Assembly: GCA_041737175.1 (NCBI GenBank)
Contig: JBGSSF010000009.1
Span: 177,709-241,708, forward strand
From: UBA5072 sp041737175
GTDB taxonomy: Bacteria > Bacteroidota > Bacteroidia > Bacteroidales > UBA10428
Direction of reading: 5' to 3'
DNA: 64,000 nt
In this document: in pieces, positions 51,496-60,113 of the stretch
Layout: the number at the start of each line of letters is the position of its first letter
Numbering within the stretch: position 1 is the first letter of the stretch
The notes under the pieces: model-generated
Told to the model about the DNA's origin: nothing
Seen by the model: only the letters and a program-made list of their open reading frames with translations
Databases searched by the model: none
Translations under genes and position numbers: made by a program

Positions 51496-54400
51496 TTAGA
51501 ATACTACGTTTAATTTTACACCATACGTTCTGGTCTGCGGCAAACCGTCAAATTCGCCGAAAAGTCCTTCAATGCCATTGCCAAAGGTGGACATTTCAGG
51601 ATCGATAAAACTGTTTGATGCCGGTGTCCATAAAAACAAATTGGTGCCATATACTCCGACATTGATCGTAGTCAATTTTATCTTTTCCACAAGCGATACG
51701 GGTAAACTGTAATTCAATGATACTTCGCGAAGTTTGACATAAGTCTTTTCGAGGATTCTATTCCTTTCAATGGGCTTGTTCGTATTGCTGTTATAGTACT
51801 CATGCCAGTTGCCCAGGATAGGTGTGGTATTTTCAACATAAGTGACAGCGCCTTCCTCATCCGTAATTTCCCGGACCGAATTGGGAATAACCCAGGGTCG
51901 CCGGTCATTGGTAACGGATTGCTCACTGTTCCCGCTCCAGAAACAACTGTTGGCCGTATTGGAATACATATGCCCACCTTGTTGATAATCAAATAAGAAG
52001 GAAAAGTTTATACCCTTGAATGAGAATGAATTCGTGAGTGACATTTTATAATCGGGAACTGACGAGGCATAGAGTATTTTTTCACCTTCCAGCGGAAGTC
52101 CGTTGTCACCAACAACAACCTGTCCGGTTGGTGAATATTTGTAATCCGGTATCCTGAACTGGCCCAATTGTTCACCCGGTATGGCTACAAATTCAGTTTC
52201 ATAGGCCGAGTTTATCACATATTCTTCAACGCCCAGTTCTGCCGACAATTCGTCCAGCACGGTGTTGCCCTTGGTATAGATATAGATCAGGTCCCATCTG
52301 AAGTCACCCCATCTGACAGGATTCAGATCCAGTTTCAATTCAATGCCGCTGTTGGTAATCTGCCCCAGGTTTGTTGTCTGAATATCGAATCCCGATGAAC
52401 CGGCAATGGTGGCATCAAAAATCAAATCAGTGGTTACCTTTTTATAATAGGCCAGATCCAGTCCTATGCGGTTGCTGAAGAACCTTAATTCTGTTCCGAT
52501 TTCAAAGTCCTTGGACAGCTCATTTTTCAGATTCGGATTACCCAGCTGCCGGTATTTTTCAAAAGCAGCCACCCCACCAACCGGATAATTGGTAACTCCG
52601 TAACCACCATTTCGCAGAATGGCGGCGCGGTAAAACGGATCCAGGGAATACGCCGGAGCATCGTTGCCGGCCAGGGCATATCCTGCCCTTAATTTTCCAT
52701 AAGTCAGAAATCCCTTGGGCAGAAACTCGGAGAATATGAATCCCAGGTTTACACCGGGATAGAAGAAAGAATTGTTTTCCTTGGGAAGGGTGGATGACCA
52801 GTCATTCCTCCCGCTAAACTGCACGAAAAGGAAATCCCCGAGATTCAGGGCGACCGTTCCAAACAGCCCTACTGAACGCCTTTTTTCCCTGTAAGTTGAA
52901 ACATCGGCGCTCCCACTGATATTGGTAACGCTATAGTATTCGGGAACCACAAGACCCCTCGCAATCGTTGTTAGCCTGGTAGAGGTTCTTTGGTTGATGT
53001 TATTCCCCAATACAATGTTGTATTCCAGGAATTGGTCTCCTATATTGAGCTTACCGTCATAAGTGATTAAGAAATCGGAATTCAGCTGGCTAACGGTCCT
53101 TCCCTCCTCTTTTACCATGCCGGCCACATCATTTTCAGAGGAATTGGGTGAGCCGGGGGTTTTATGCGTTACAGCGCCATACCTTTTGTAGAAATTACTG
53201 TACTGATCCACTCCTCCTCTCCAGGAAACACTAAGACCACCGAAAATTTTGCGGTTCAGGTCCAGACTGCTGATCAGTCTGTCCTGTTCGAAATCGTTAC
53301 CGTTTTCATTGATGACAAAATAGGGATTCTGTGTATATAAATTAAAGTAATTATCCAGATTATCGAATTTATTGTTGTAATCCCTGTACAAAGGAATGTA
53401 ATGGTTTACCGGCGTACCCAGCAATTCCTGGAAAACAGCTTTTCCTCCGCCCGCGTCATCTCCCTGTCCTGTTGCCACGGCGCTAATCTTTTTATTGGTA
53501 TAGGATGAGCTGAAGCTGATCCTGGTTTTTTCGTTACCGCCGTTGGCCTTTACCGTCAGAGAATTCCTGTTCAGAACGTCAGCGTCCCCCGGAATAACTC
53601 CATCCTGTGTGGTATTGGCAAAGGAGACATAATATCCTATCTTATCCGTTCCGCCGGAGATGGCGATGGCATTATTAAAGGCGGAACCATATTCAAAAAA
53701 GTCCCGCAGACCGTTTTCCTGAAACTTGAATGGCATAAGACGCTGTGAATTATCCACTATATTTCCTGTTAATCTCATGGCACCGTCCAATACAGGTCCC
53801 CAGCTGCCGTTCTCCTCGTAGGCAAAGTGTCCGCTCCATCCTTGTCCGAACCGTTTCTGGTAATAGGGTAAACGTCCTACTGTCGTTACTGTATAAGAAG
53901 ATGAAAAATCGACCTTCAGGTTCTGATTCTTTTTCCCGCTCTTGGTAGTTATGAGAATAACTCCGTTTGCCGCGCGTGAACCATATAGACTGGTAGCTGC
54001 AGCACCCTTCAGTACGCTAATGGTCTCAATATCTGCAGGATTTATATCAGAAGCTGCATTGCCAAAGTCAACGGTTAAGTTGGCCGTTGTCATGGCCTGT
54101 GTGCTGTTACCACTTGCATATTGGTTATTCACCGGCACTCCATCAATAATATAGAGCGGTTGAGTACTTTGTGTTATGGATGATAGTCCTCTCACGATGA
54201 CACTTGTGGAAGCCCCGGGAGAGCCGGAGGTGGAAGATATGGATACGCCTGCCACTCTTCCTGTCAATGCCTGTGTAGCGTCAATGACCTGCCGGTTTTC
54301 GAGATCCTCATTGCTGAAGTCCGATACGGCATAACCCAGTGACTTTTTTGATTTGGTGATCCCCAATGCGGTAACAACCACCTCATCCACCATTGTCACA

Positions 54401-54747
54401 TCAGTTTCCAGTACCACGTTTATCATGGACTGTCCGTTGACTTCAACTTGCTGTTCTTTATAACCAATAAAGGAGAATAATAATTTTGCATTGGCGGGAA
54501 CTGAAAGCTGGTATTTGCCATCAATATCCGTTGCTGTACCATTGTTTGTCCCGCCGATTTTGACATACACCCCCGGAAGCGGACTCCCATCGTCAGATGA
54601 AGTGACCATTCCTGTAACTTGTATGTCCTGCGCTAATAAGGCATAAGGTTGGATCAATGCCAACATGAGTTGTGTTACTGCCACAAACACAACCAACATT
54701 ACTGCTCTGTTCATAAATCTCATCGGTTTAGTTTTTTCAGTTGCCAT
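51496..54747 (-). CDS. susC: SusC/RagA family TonB-linked outer-membrane transporter
   Basis: About 1083 residues from the ATG at 54747 (signal sequence NRAVMLVVFVAVTQLMLAL...LLAQ); a shorter start at 54723 is possible and the open frame also extends upstream. The carboxypeptidase-D-like N-terminal domain (VTGMVTSSDDGSPLPGVYVKI, TDIDGKYQLSVPANAKLLFSFIGYK) precedes the plug with DEVVVTALGITKSKKSLGYAV, VIVRGLSSI and the ILITTKSGK motif. A large barrel follows. It pairs with SusD. No sigma/anti-sigma or hybrid regulator lies next to it, so control may come from elsewhere or from the leader. Confidence 0.95.
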   Translation of the reverse strand: MATEKTKPMRFMNRAVMLVVFVAVTQLMLALIQPYALLAQDIQVTGMVTSSDDGSPLPGVYVKIGGTNNGTATDIDGKYQLSVPANAKLLFSFIGYKEQQVEVNGQSMINVVLETDVTMVDEVVVTALGITKSKKSLGYAVSDFSNEDLENRQVIDATQALTGRVAGVSISSTSGSPGASTSVIVRGLSSITQSTQPLYIIDGVPVNNQYASGNSTQAMTTANLTVDFGNAASDINPADIETISVLKGAAATSLYGSRAANGVILITTKSGKKNQNLKVDFSSSYTVTTVGRLPYYQKRFGQGWSGHFAYEENGSWGPVLDGAMRLTGNIVDNSQRLMPFKFQENGLRDFFEYGSAFNNAIAISGGTDKIGYYVSFANTTQDGVIPGDADVLNRNSLTVKANGGNEKTRISFSSSYTNKKISAVATGQGDDAGGGKAVFQELLGTPVNHYIPLYRDYNNKFDNLDNYFNLYTQNPYFVINENGNDFEQDRLISSLDLNRKIFGGLSVSWRGGVDQYSNFYKRYGAVTHKTPGSPNSSENDVAGMVKEEGRTVSQLNSDFLITYDGKLNIGDQFLEYNIVLGNNINQRTSTRLTTIARGLVVPEYYSVTNISGSADVSTYREKRRSVGLFGTVALNLGDFLFVQFSGRNDWSSTLPKENNSFFYPGVNLGFIFSEFLPKGFLTYGKLRAGYALAGNDAPAYSLDPFYRAAILRNGGYGVTNYPVGGVAAFEKYRQLGNPNLKNELSKDFEIGTELRFFSNRIGLDLAYYKKVTTDLIFDATIAGSSGFDIQTTNLGQITNSGIELKLDLNPVRWGDFRWDLIYIYTKGNTVLDELSAELGVEEYVINSAYETEFVAIPGEQLGQFRIPDYKYSPTGQVVVGDNGLPLEGEKILYASSVPDYKMSLTNSFSFKGINFSFLFDYQQGGHMYSNTANSCFWSGNSEQSVTNDRRPWVIPNSVREITDEEGAVTYVENTTPILGNWHEYYNSNTNKPIERNRILEKTYVKLREVSLNYSLPVSLVEKIKLTTINVGVYGTNLFLWTPASNSFIDPEMSTFGNGIEGLFGEFDGLPQTRTYGVKLNVVF

Positions 54748-54772
54748 AAAACCAGAAAAATGGCTACTTGAT

Positions 54773-54878
54773 GGAAAAAGGTATGCCGGAAACTTTGTTG
54801 GAGGGATGTATTGGGCGCTAACTCTTAACCTATTATAAACCTGAAATTTTAATTTACATTCCGGCATTCCTTTTTTCC
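54773..54878 (-). repeat. Long inverted repeat in the SusC leader
   Basis: GGAAAAAGGTATGCCGGAA at 54773-54791 and TTCCGGCATTCCTTTTTTCC at 54859-54878 are reverse complements apart from one mismatch and one extra base, 67 bp apart. The transcript leader of susC could fold them into a stem of nearly 19 bp ending 25 bp upstream of the ATG. Confidence 0.75.
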
Positions 54879-54906
54879 TGGTTTTAAGTAAATTAAAAGA
54901 TTTAAG

Positions 54907-54935
54907 AGGAATATTCCTATCGGGAGTTTCCCGAT
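54907..54935. promoter_or_regulatory. Two adjacent palindromes between susC and DUF1573
   Basis: AGGAATATTCCT (54907-54918), a perfect 12-bp palindrome, is directly followed by ATCGGGA/TCCCGAT with loop GTT (54919-54935). They lie in the 330-bp divergent gap between susC and the DUF1573 gene, a place where an operator would act on either gene. Apart from these, the gap holds AT-rich sequence and no gene. Confidence 0.55.
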
Positions 54936-55077
54936 GAACAACCAGGGTTTGCCAATGACCGAATTAAGTTTTCGGATAACAATTTTAAATTTTTAACGAA
55001 ATTTTAGGAACAATTTTTGGAGATATAACGTAGTTTTAACGAATTTTGCTGACAAATGAATACTTAAAATCATCATC

Positions 55078-55494
55078 ATGAAAATAACTTCCTTTTTTTC
55101 GTTGTTTTTGGCTGTAATGATCATCGGTTCTACCGGCGTGTTAAATGCACAGGATGCTGCAAAGCCTGTTTCAGGAATGGCATGGACCTCAACCACCATT
55201 GATTTTGGTAAAATTGAACAAGGTAAACCGGTTTCGGCGGAATTTGAGTTCCAGAATCCCACCATGGTTCCGTTGATCATCAGTTCAGTGAGACCAACCT
55301 GCGGTTGCACAATCGCCGATTATCCGAAAGAACCTGTTCAACCAGGGAAATCAGGAAAAATCGCGGTGACTTTTAATGCTGCTTCCTCCGGTATGTTTAC
55401 CAAGTCGATTATTGTAACTTCCAATGCCCAGGAGGGTAATACGGCTCTGGTCATCAAGGGTGAAGTGGTTGCAAAGGAACGCGCTACCAATTAA
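55078..55494 (+). CDS. DUF1573 secreted protein
   Basis: A 138-residue protein with a signal peptide (MKITSFFSLFLAVMIIGSTGVLNAQ). The DUF1573 Ig-like (MSP/ASH) fold shows the usual motifs: STTIDFGKIEQGKPVSAEFEFQN, IISSVRPTCGCTIADYPKEPVQPGKSGKIAVTFN, FTKSIIVTSNA. The CGC motif is the family signature. Function unknown; such proteins are abundant in Bacteroidota envelopes. It is monocistronic with a clear terminator. Confidence 0.92.
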   Translation: MKITSFFSLFLAVMIIGSTGVLNAQDAAKPVSGMAWTSTTIDFGKIEQGKPVSAEFEFQNPTMVPLIISSVRPTCGCTIADYPKEPVQPGKSGKIAVTFNAASSGMFTKSIIVTSNAQEGNTALVIKGEVVAKERATN

Positions 55495-55546
55495 ACTTAT
55501 AAGTATAACAGAATTAAGTTGGTTTCTCCTCGATTATTATGCTGTC

Positions 55547-55581
55547 AAACCTCACAGAATGAATACCTGTGAGGTTTTTTT
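55547..55581 (+). terminator. Rho-independent terminator of the DUF1573 gene
   Basis: AAACCTCACAG (55547-55557) pairs with CTGTGAGGTTT (55567-55577) and the stem runs into TTTTTTT. It lies 53 bp after the stop and only 7 bp before the start of the LOG gene, so the LOG gene must have another promoter or rely on read-through. Confidence 0.9.
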
Positions 55582-55587
55582 ACACCC

Positions 55588-56157
55588 ATGAATTCTGCTG
55601 TCATACATAGAATAGCGATTTTCTGCGGATCTGCCACCGGTTCGGATCCCGCATTCAGGAAGGTTTGTATTGAAACAGCGGAGATACTGCATTCTCGCCG
55701 GATTGGACTGGTATATGGCGGAGGCAATATCGGGCTCATGGGTATTCTGGCTGACGAAATGCTGAGATTGGGTGGTGAGGTGACGGGGGTAATTCCCCAA
55801 AAGCTTGTGGACATTGAAGTCGTTCACAACGGGTTGACACATCTGCACATCGTTCCGGGCATGCATGAGCGAAAAGCGCTGATGACCAAATTATCCGATG
55901 CCTTTTTGATACTGCCGGGCGGAATCGGCACCATGGATGAGTTTTTCGAAGTATTCACCTGGTTTCAATTGGGCTATCACCATAAACCAGTTGCATTGCT
56001 CAACACCAACGGATTTTATAATAACCTCATCGGTCTGCTTGAAAGTATGGTGCAACAGGGCTTTCTCAAACAGGACCGGTACGATCAGCTTATCATTGGC
56101 GAGGAAGTGTCAGACCTGATTGACAGGATTACCCATCCTGAAAACCTGTTTCCATAA
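55588..56157 (+). CDS. LOG family (TIGR00730) nucleotide phosphoribohydrolase-like protein
   Basis: A 189-residue Rossmann protein of the LOG family, which cleaves the N-glycosidic bond of nucleoside monophosphates such as cytokinin precursors or AMP. Motifs: IAIFCGSATGSDP at the N-terminus, GGGNIGLMG at residues 44-52, HERKALM at 93-99 and the catalytic PGGIGTMDE at 110-118. The natural substrate in Bacteroidota is not established. It starts just after a terminator and is convergent with the fucosidase gene (11-bp gap). Confidence 0.93.
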   Translation: MNSAVIHRIAIFCGSATGSDPAFRKVCIETAEILHSRRIGLVYGGGNIGLMGILADEMLRLGGEVTGVIPQKLVDIEVVHNGLTHLHIVPGMHERKALMTKLSDAFLILPGGIGTMDEFFEVFTWFQLGYHHKPVALLNTNGFYNNLIGLLESMVQQGFLKQDRYDQLIIGEEVSDLIDRITHPENLFP

Positions 56158-56168
56158 TGCGCCCAAAC

Positions 56169-57476
56169 TCACCGGCTGCCAGTTAGAGTCACCTCAAGTA
56201 CGATATCCGGCATACCGGCAACGCTGGCAGGAATTTCAAAGATTGTACCAAACTTGTTTTCTGAATATATGACCGGTTGTTTACTGTGAAAAAGACGGAC
56301 CGAAGCAATCTTCTGTCCAAGTTTTGGCACAAATAAATTACGGTCTTCTGCATTCAGAACATGTATAAACACCCTGTTATCTTTTTGTGTAGTAACACCC
56401 CAGCTTTTGGGAGTTACCGGTCCCTGCCGCGTACCATAAATAGTCTCACCGAATTCATTCATCCATTTACCGACTGCTTTCAGCGTATCCATGAACTCAG
56501 GTTGTATTTTGCCATTCGGCATAGGGCCGACGTTAAGCAGAAAATTGCTGTTGTATCCGGCTGCCTTTACGAGGTAATGAATGAGACTTTTCGAAGATTT
56601 GAATCTTTTGTCCTGGAGGTTAAATCCCCAGGAGTTATTCATGGTTTCGCAGGTTTCAAGAGGAAGTGCACCAATCTGTGATTCACTGCTATGTCCGGCC
56701 GTATTAAAGCCGGGCAGGTCCTTCTCGAACATCTGAAAGTCTTCACCGGCCTTAGGTGCCTGGTGATGATTATTGCCGATCAGGCATCCTGGCTGCAGGT
56801 CGTGTATCAGTTGATAGGTTTTCTCAAGCTGCCAGTCCGCATCTTTTTTGTCCCACCAGCCATCGAACCAGATCCCGCTTATTTCACCGTAATTGGTAAG
56901 GAGTTCTGTAAGCTGACCGTTCAAATAACTGATATAATCGTTCCAATTTCCCTGGTCAGGTCTGCCTGCATACTGCCCTGTGTTACCGCGGGGGAAATAG
57001 TCATTCTGGTACCAGTCGAGATGCGAATGGTAAAAGAAAAGCTTAATGCCCTGTTTGTGACATTCGTCGGCCAGCATTTTTAGAACATCCTTTTTATAAG
57101 GTGTACGATCAACAATATCCCAATCCGTCATTTTTGAATCGTACATGGCAAAACCATCATGGTGCTTGCTGGTAATAACTATGTATTTCATGCCGGCTGA
57201 TTTGGCCAATGCAACCCATTCAGCAGGATCATACGCGATGGGATTGAAAAAGGCTGGCAACTTTTCATAGGTCTTCCTGTTGATCTGTTGCTGATGCATG
57301 ACCCATTCTCCGTCACCCAGAACGGAATAGACTCCCCAGTGAATAAACATGCCGTATCTGGCGTCCTGGAACCAGGTACGGCTCAGAAGATTCTGTTCAG
57401 TTGGCTGATAAACCTGCTGTGCCTGAAGCAGGACACCTGCGGTTAGCAGAATTATCACGATAAGAAATTTTTTCAT
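56169..57476 (-). CDS. Secreted GH29 alpha-L-fucosidase
   Basis: A 435-residue glycoside hydrolase releasing L-fucose from host or algal glycans, probably in the periplasm. Signal peptide MKKFLIVIILLTAGVLLQAQ. The family opening WFQDARYGMFIHWGVYSVL is clear, then AKSAGMKYIVITSKHHDGFAMYDS, and the nucleophile Asp near residue 204 in GIWFDGWW. A C-terminal beta-sandwich of about 85 residues follows. It is a lone gene, not part of the SusCD operon 1.4 kb away and separated from it by two + strand genes. Confidence 0.94.
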   Translation of the reverse strand: MKKFLIVIILLTAGVLLQAQQVYQPTEQNLLSRTWFQDARYGMFIHWGVYSVLGDGEWVMHQQQINRKTYEKLPAFFNPIAYDPAEWVALAKSAGMKYIVITSKHHDGFAMYDSKMTDWDIVDRTPYKKDVLKMLADECHKQGIKLFFYHSHLDWYQNDYFPRGNTGQYAGRPDQGNWNDYISYLNGQLTELLTNYGEISGIWFDGWWDKKDADWQLEKTYQLIHDLQPGCLIGNNHHQAPKAGEDFQMFEKDLPGFNTAGHSSESQIGALPLETCETMNNSWGFNLQDKRFKSSKSLIHYLVKAAGYNSNFLLNVGPMPNGKIQPEFMDTLKAVGKWMNEFGETIYGTRQGPVTPKSWGVTTQKDNRVFIHVLNAEDRNLFVPKLGQKIASVRLFHSKQPVIYSENKFGTIFEIPASVAGMPDIVLEVTLTGSR

Positions 57477-57635
57477 AGTTCGTTAAATTATGTTAATCCA
57501 GTATATCAGGTATATAAATGAGCTAATTTTGGAGGTACAATCATAAACCAAAGGCATAGTTTTTGAAATTCAGGATTTGTGATAGTTTTAAAAGTAATGT
57601 TTTACAAATAAATATAAGGATTAAAATTCAGAAAT

Positions 57636-59063
57636 ATGAAAAACAAACAGCTATTTGTAATTATGGGAGCCGCTGTAATTGGCGGTTTGATAGCAGTATT
57701 TGCTTATTCAGCTTTGCTAGATAATAAGGAGAAGAAACAGATCGCACAAATAACACAGCCGGTGAGCATGGTCAACCTGACAGCAGGTCTTGACAGTTCC
57801 ACAGATTTCACCTTTGCTGCTGAAAAAACGGTGAATGCTGTAGTGAATGTTAAAACCCAGTCAACTGTCCAGTATAGGAATCCGATCTATGAATTCTTTT
57901 ATGGTGACAGGTTTGAGGGTGATGAGGAACCTGTAACAGGAATTGGTTCCGGAGTGATAATAACGGCAGATGGTTATATTGTAACCAACAATCATGTCAT
58001 TGAAAATTCTGACAAAGTGTCAGTTACACTCAATGACAAGCGGGAGTTTACTGCCAAAGTTGTCGGAACAGATCATTCCACTGACCTGGCTCTGCTAAAG
58101 GTAGATGCCGAAGGTTTACCGATGATCGCGTTTGGCAATTCCGATGCTCTCAGGGTTGGGGAATGGGTTCTGGCAGTCGGAAACCCCTTTAATATCTCTT
58201 CAACGGTAACGGCAGGTATTGTCAGCGCCAAAGGAAGAAGCATGGGAATAATCGGGGATAATTACAGGATCGAATCATTCATTCAGACGGATGCTTCAGT
58301 CAACAGGGGCAATAGTGGAGGCGCCCTGGTCAACCTGAAGGGTGAAATGATCGGTATCAATACAGCCATTGTATCTCCTTCCGGGGGAAATGTGGGAATA
58401 TCGTTTGCCATTCCTTCAAGCATTGTGCAGAAGGTTGTCAAGGACCTGATTGAGTTTGGAACCGTGCAACGCGCCATTATGGGTGTGCAGATACAGGATA
58501 TTACTGCTGAACTGGCCAAGGAAAAAGGTCTCGACCTTCTTGACGGTGTTTATGTCTCGGAAGTTAATGAAAACAGTGCTGCCAAAGACGCAGGCATTGA
58601 ATCAGGCGATGTGATCACCCAGATCAACGGAGTAACTGTAAAAAGTCCGTCTGAGTTGCAGGAAATGGTCGGGCGATACCGTCCGGGCGATAAGATCACC
58701 GTGAATCTAAAAAGGAAAGACAAAACGAAACAAATTGCGGTGACCTTACGTAATCTTCAGGGTGACACCGGAGTCGTTAAAGCAGGAACATTCGAAACCA
58801 TACTTGGAGCAAAGGTAGTTAACATCGATGAACAGGAGAAAAATAAGCTCGGCATCAAATATGGTGTAAAGGTTACTGAACTTCAGGAAGGTAAACTTAA
58901 AGCCGAGGGTGTAAAGCCGGGATTTATCATCACTCAGGTTAACAACCAGGCGGTTTATTCCGTTGCTGATCTGGAGAAAATCTTTAAAGCAATTAAAGGT
59001 GGAGTTTACATAGAAGGTGTATATCAGAATGGTAGTGTAGCATATTACGCGTTTGGACTGTAA
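57636..59063 (+). CDS. Do/DegQ-like periplasmic serine protease (HtrA family)
   Basis: A 475-residue HtrA protease/chaperone for damaged envelope proteins. A signal anchor (LFVIMGAAVIGGLIAVFAYSALL) precedes the protease domain with triad His120 (TNNHVI), Asp150 (STDLALLKVD) and Ser227 (NRGNSGGALVN). Two PDZ domains follow (IMGVQIQDI to IAVTLRNLQ, and ILGAKVVNIDEQ to the end). A FFYG segment before the catalytic core is the LA-loop region common in Bacteroidota. Monocistronic, with a strong terminator. Confidence 0.95.
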   Translation: MKNKQLFVIMGAAVIGGLIAVFAYSALLDNKEKKQIAQITQPVSMVNLTAGLDSSTDFTFAAEKTVNAVVNVKTQSTVQYRNPIYEFFYGDRFEGDEEPVTGIGSGVIITADGYIVTNNHVIENSDKVSVTLNDKREFTAKVVGTDHSTDLALLKVDAEGLPMIAFGNSDALRVGEWVLAVGNPFNISSTVTAGIVSAKGRSMGIIGDNYRIESFIQTDASVNRGNSGGALVNLKGEMIGINTAIVSPSGGNVGISFAIPSSIVQKVVKDLIEFGTVQRAIMGVQIQDITAELAKEKGLDLLDGVYVSEVNENSAAKDAGIESGDVITQINGVTVKSPSELQEMVGRYRPGDKITVNLKRKDKTKQIAVTLRNLQGDTGVVKAGTFETILGAKVVNIDEQEKNKLGIKYGVKVTELQEGKLKAEGVKPGFIITQVNNQAVYSVADLEKIFKAIKGGVYIEGVYQNGSVAYYAFGL

Positions 59064-59085
59064 AAGCATCCTACAAAACACAAAT

Positions 59086-59116
59086 AAAAAAGGCTTGCAG
59101 TTCGCAAGCCTTTTTT
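59086..59116 (+). terminator. Rho-independent terminator of the HtrA gene
   Basis: GGCTTGC (59092-59098) and GCAAGCC (59104-59110) form a 7-bp stem, flanked by AAAAAA before and TTTTTT after, so it could work in both directions. It lies 22 bp after the htrA stop. Confidence 0.92.
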
Positions 59117-59196
59117 ATTAAAAAAAAAATTAAAATTTCAATATATATTTATTAATCATAAAATAGCATAAATTCGTCGCACTAATTTTTTGGGGA

Positions 59197-60057
59197 ATGA
59201 GACAATTAAAGATCACAAAATCAATTACCAACAGGGAGAGCGCTTCATTGGATAAGTATTTGCAGGAGATTGGTAAAGAAGAACTTATCACAGTCGAAGA
59301 GGAGGTCGAATTAGCGCAACGGATAAAAAAGGGAGATAAAAATGCCCTCGAAAAACTGACCCGGGCCAATCTCAGATTCGTTGTTTCAGTGGCCAAGCAA
59401 TATCAAAATCAGGGACTCAGCCTGCCCGATCTGATCAATGAAGGCAATCTGGGCCTCATCAAGGCAGCTGAAAAATTTGACGAAACCCGTGGTTTTAAAT
59501 TTATTTCCTATGCAGTATGGTGGATCAGGCAGTCGATCCTCCAGGCTCTGGCAGAGCAGTCTCGTATTGTAAGACTTCCGCTGAATCAGGTCGGATCGCT
59601 TAATAAAATCAACAAGGCTTTCTCGAAATTTGAACAGGAATTCGAACGCACTCCTACCCCCGAAGAATTGGCTGAAGCTTTGGAATTACCCAAGGAAAAA
59701 GTTTCAGATACACTAAAAGTATCAGGACGTCATGTTTCTGTTGATGCTCCTTTCGCCGAAGGCGAAGACAACAGTCTGCTTGATATCCTCATCAATCATG
59801 ATTCGCCAAAGGCCGACAAAAAACTGATCAGCGAATCTCTGATGAAAGAGATAGACCGGGCATTGGCCACCTTAACAGAGCGGGAACGTGATATTATAAA
59901 ATTCTTTTTCGGTATTGGGGTGCAGGAAATGACCCTCGAGGAAATCGGTGAAAAATTTGATCTTACCCGGGAAAGGGTCCGTCAGATCAAGGAAAAAGCC
60001 ATCCGCAGGTTAAGACATACCTCACGAAGCAAATTGCTGAAATCGTATTTGGGGTAG
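59197..60057 (+). CDS. rpoD: Primary RNA polymerase sigma factor RpoD
   Basis: The housekeeping sigma factor in its short Bacteroidota form (286 residues, lacking most of region 1.1). Region 1.2 is SLDKYLQEIGKEELITVEEEVELAQRIKKGD; region 2 has ANLRFVVSVAKQYQNQGLSLPDLINEGNLGLIKAAEKFDETRGFKFISYAVWWIRQSI; region 3 EFERTPTPEELAEALELP; region 4 TLTERERDIIKFFFG and the HTH MTLEEIGEKFDLTRERVRQIKEKAIRRLR. A TAAATTCG at 59169-59176 is a possible -7 element. It is the factor expected to read the promoters listed here. Confidence 0.97.
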   Translation: MRQLKITKSITNRESASLDKYLQEIGKEELITVEEEVELAQRIKKGDKNALEKLTRANLRFVVSVAKQYQNQGLSLPDLINEGNLGLIKAAEKFDETRGFKFISYAVWWIRQSILQALAEQSRIVRLPLNQVGSLNKINKAFSKFEQEFERTPTPEELAEALELPKEKVSDTLKVSGRHVSVDAPFAEGEDNSLLDILINHDSPKADKKLISESLMKEIDRALATLTERERDIIKFFFGIGVQEMTLEEIGEKFDLTRERVRQIKEKAIRRLRHTSRSKLLKSYLG

Positions 60058-60082
60058 ACAATTCCCTGGATGAATAACAATT

Positions 60083-60113
60083 GTAGAGACCCCGCATTCT
60101 GCGGGGTCTCTAC
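60083..60113. repeat. Perfect GTAGAGAC-type palindrome between rpoD and the next gene
   Basis: GTAGAGACCCCGCA and TGCGGGGTCTCTAC pair perfectly over 14 bp around TTC. The hairpin lies 26 bp after the rpoD stop and its last four bases include the TAG of the convergent gene. It may end both transcripts, though the T run after it is short (CGTTTTG). Palindromes with GTAGAGAC ends are dispersed in many bacterial genomes, so this is also a candidate mobile REP-like unit. Confidence 0.75.

Noticed and set aside
56169..57476. Fucosidase as part of the SusCD operon (a polysaccharide utilisation locus)
   Set aside because: Two + strand genes and a terminator lie between, and the fucosidase would have to be transcribed independently.
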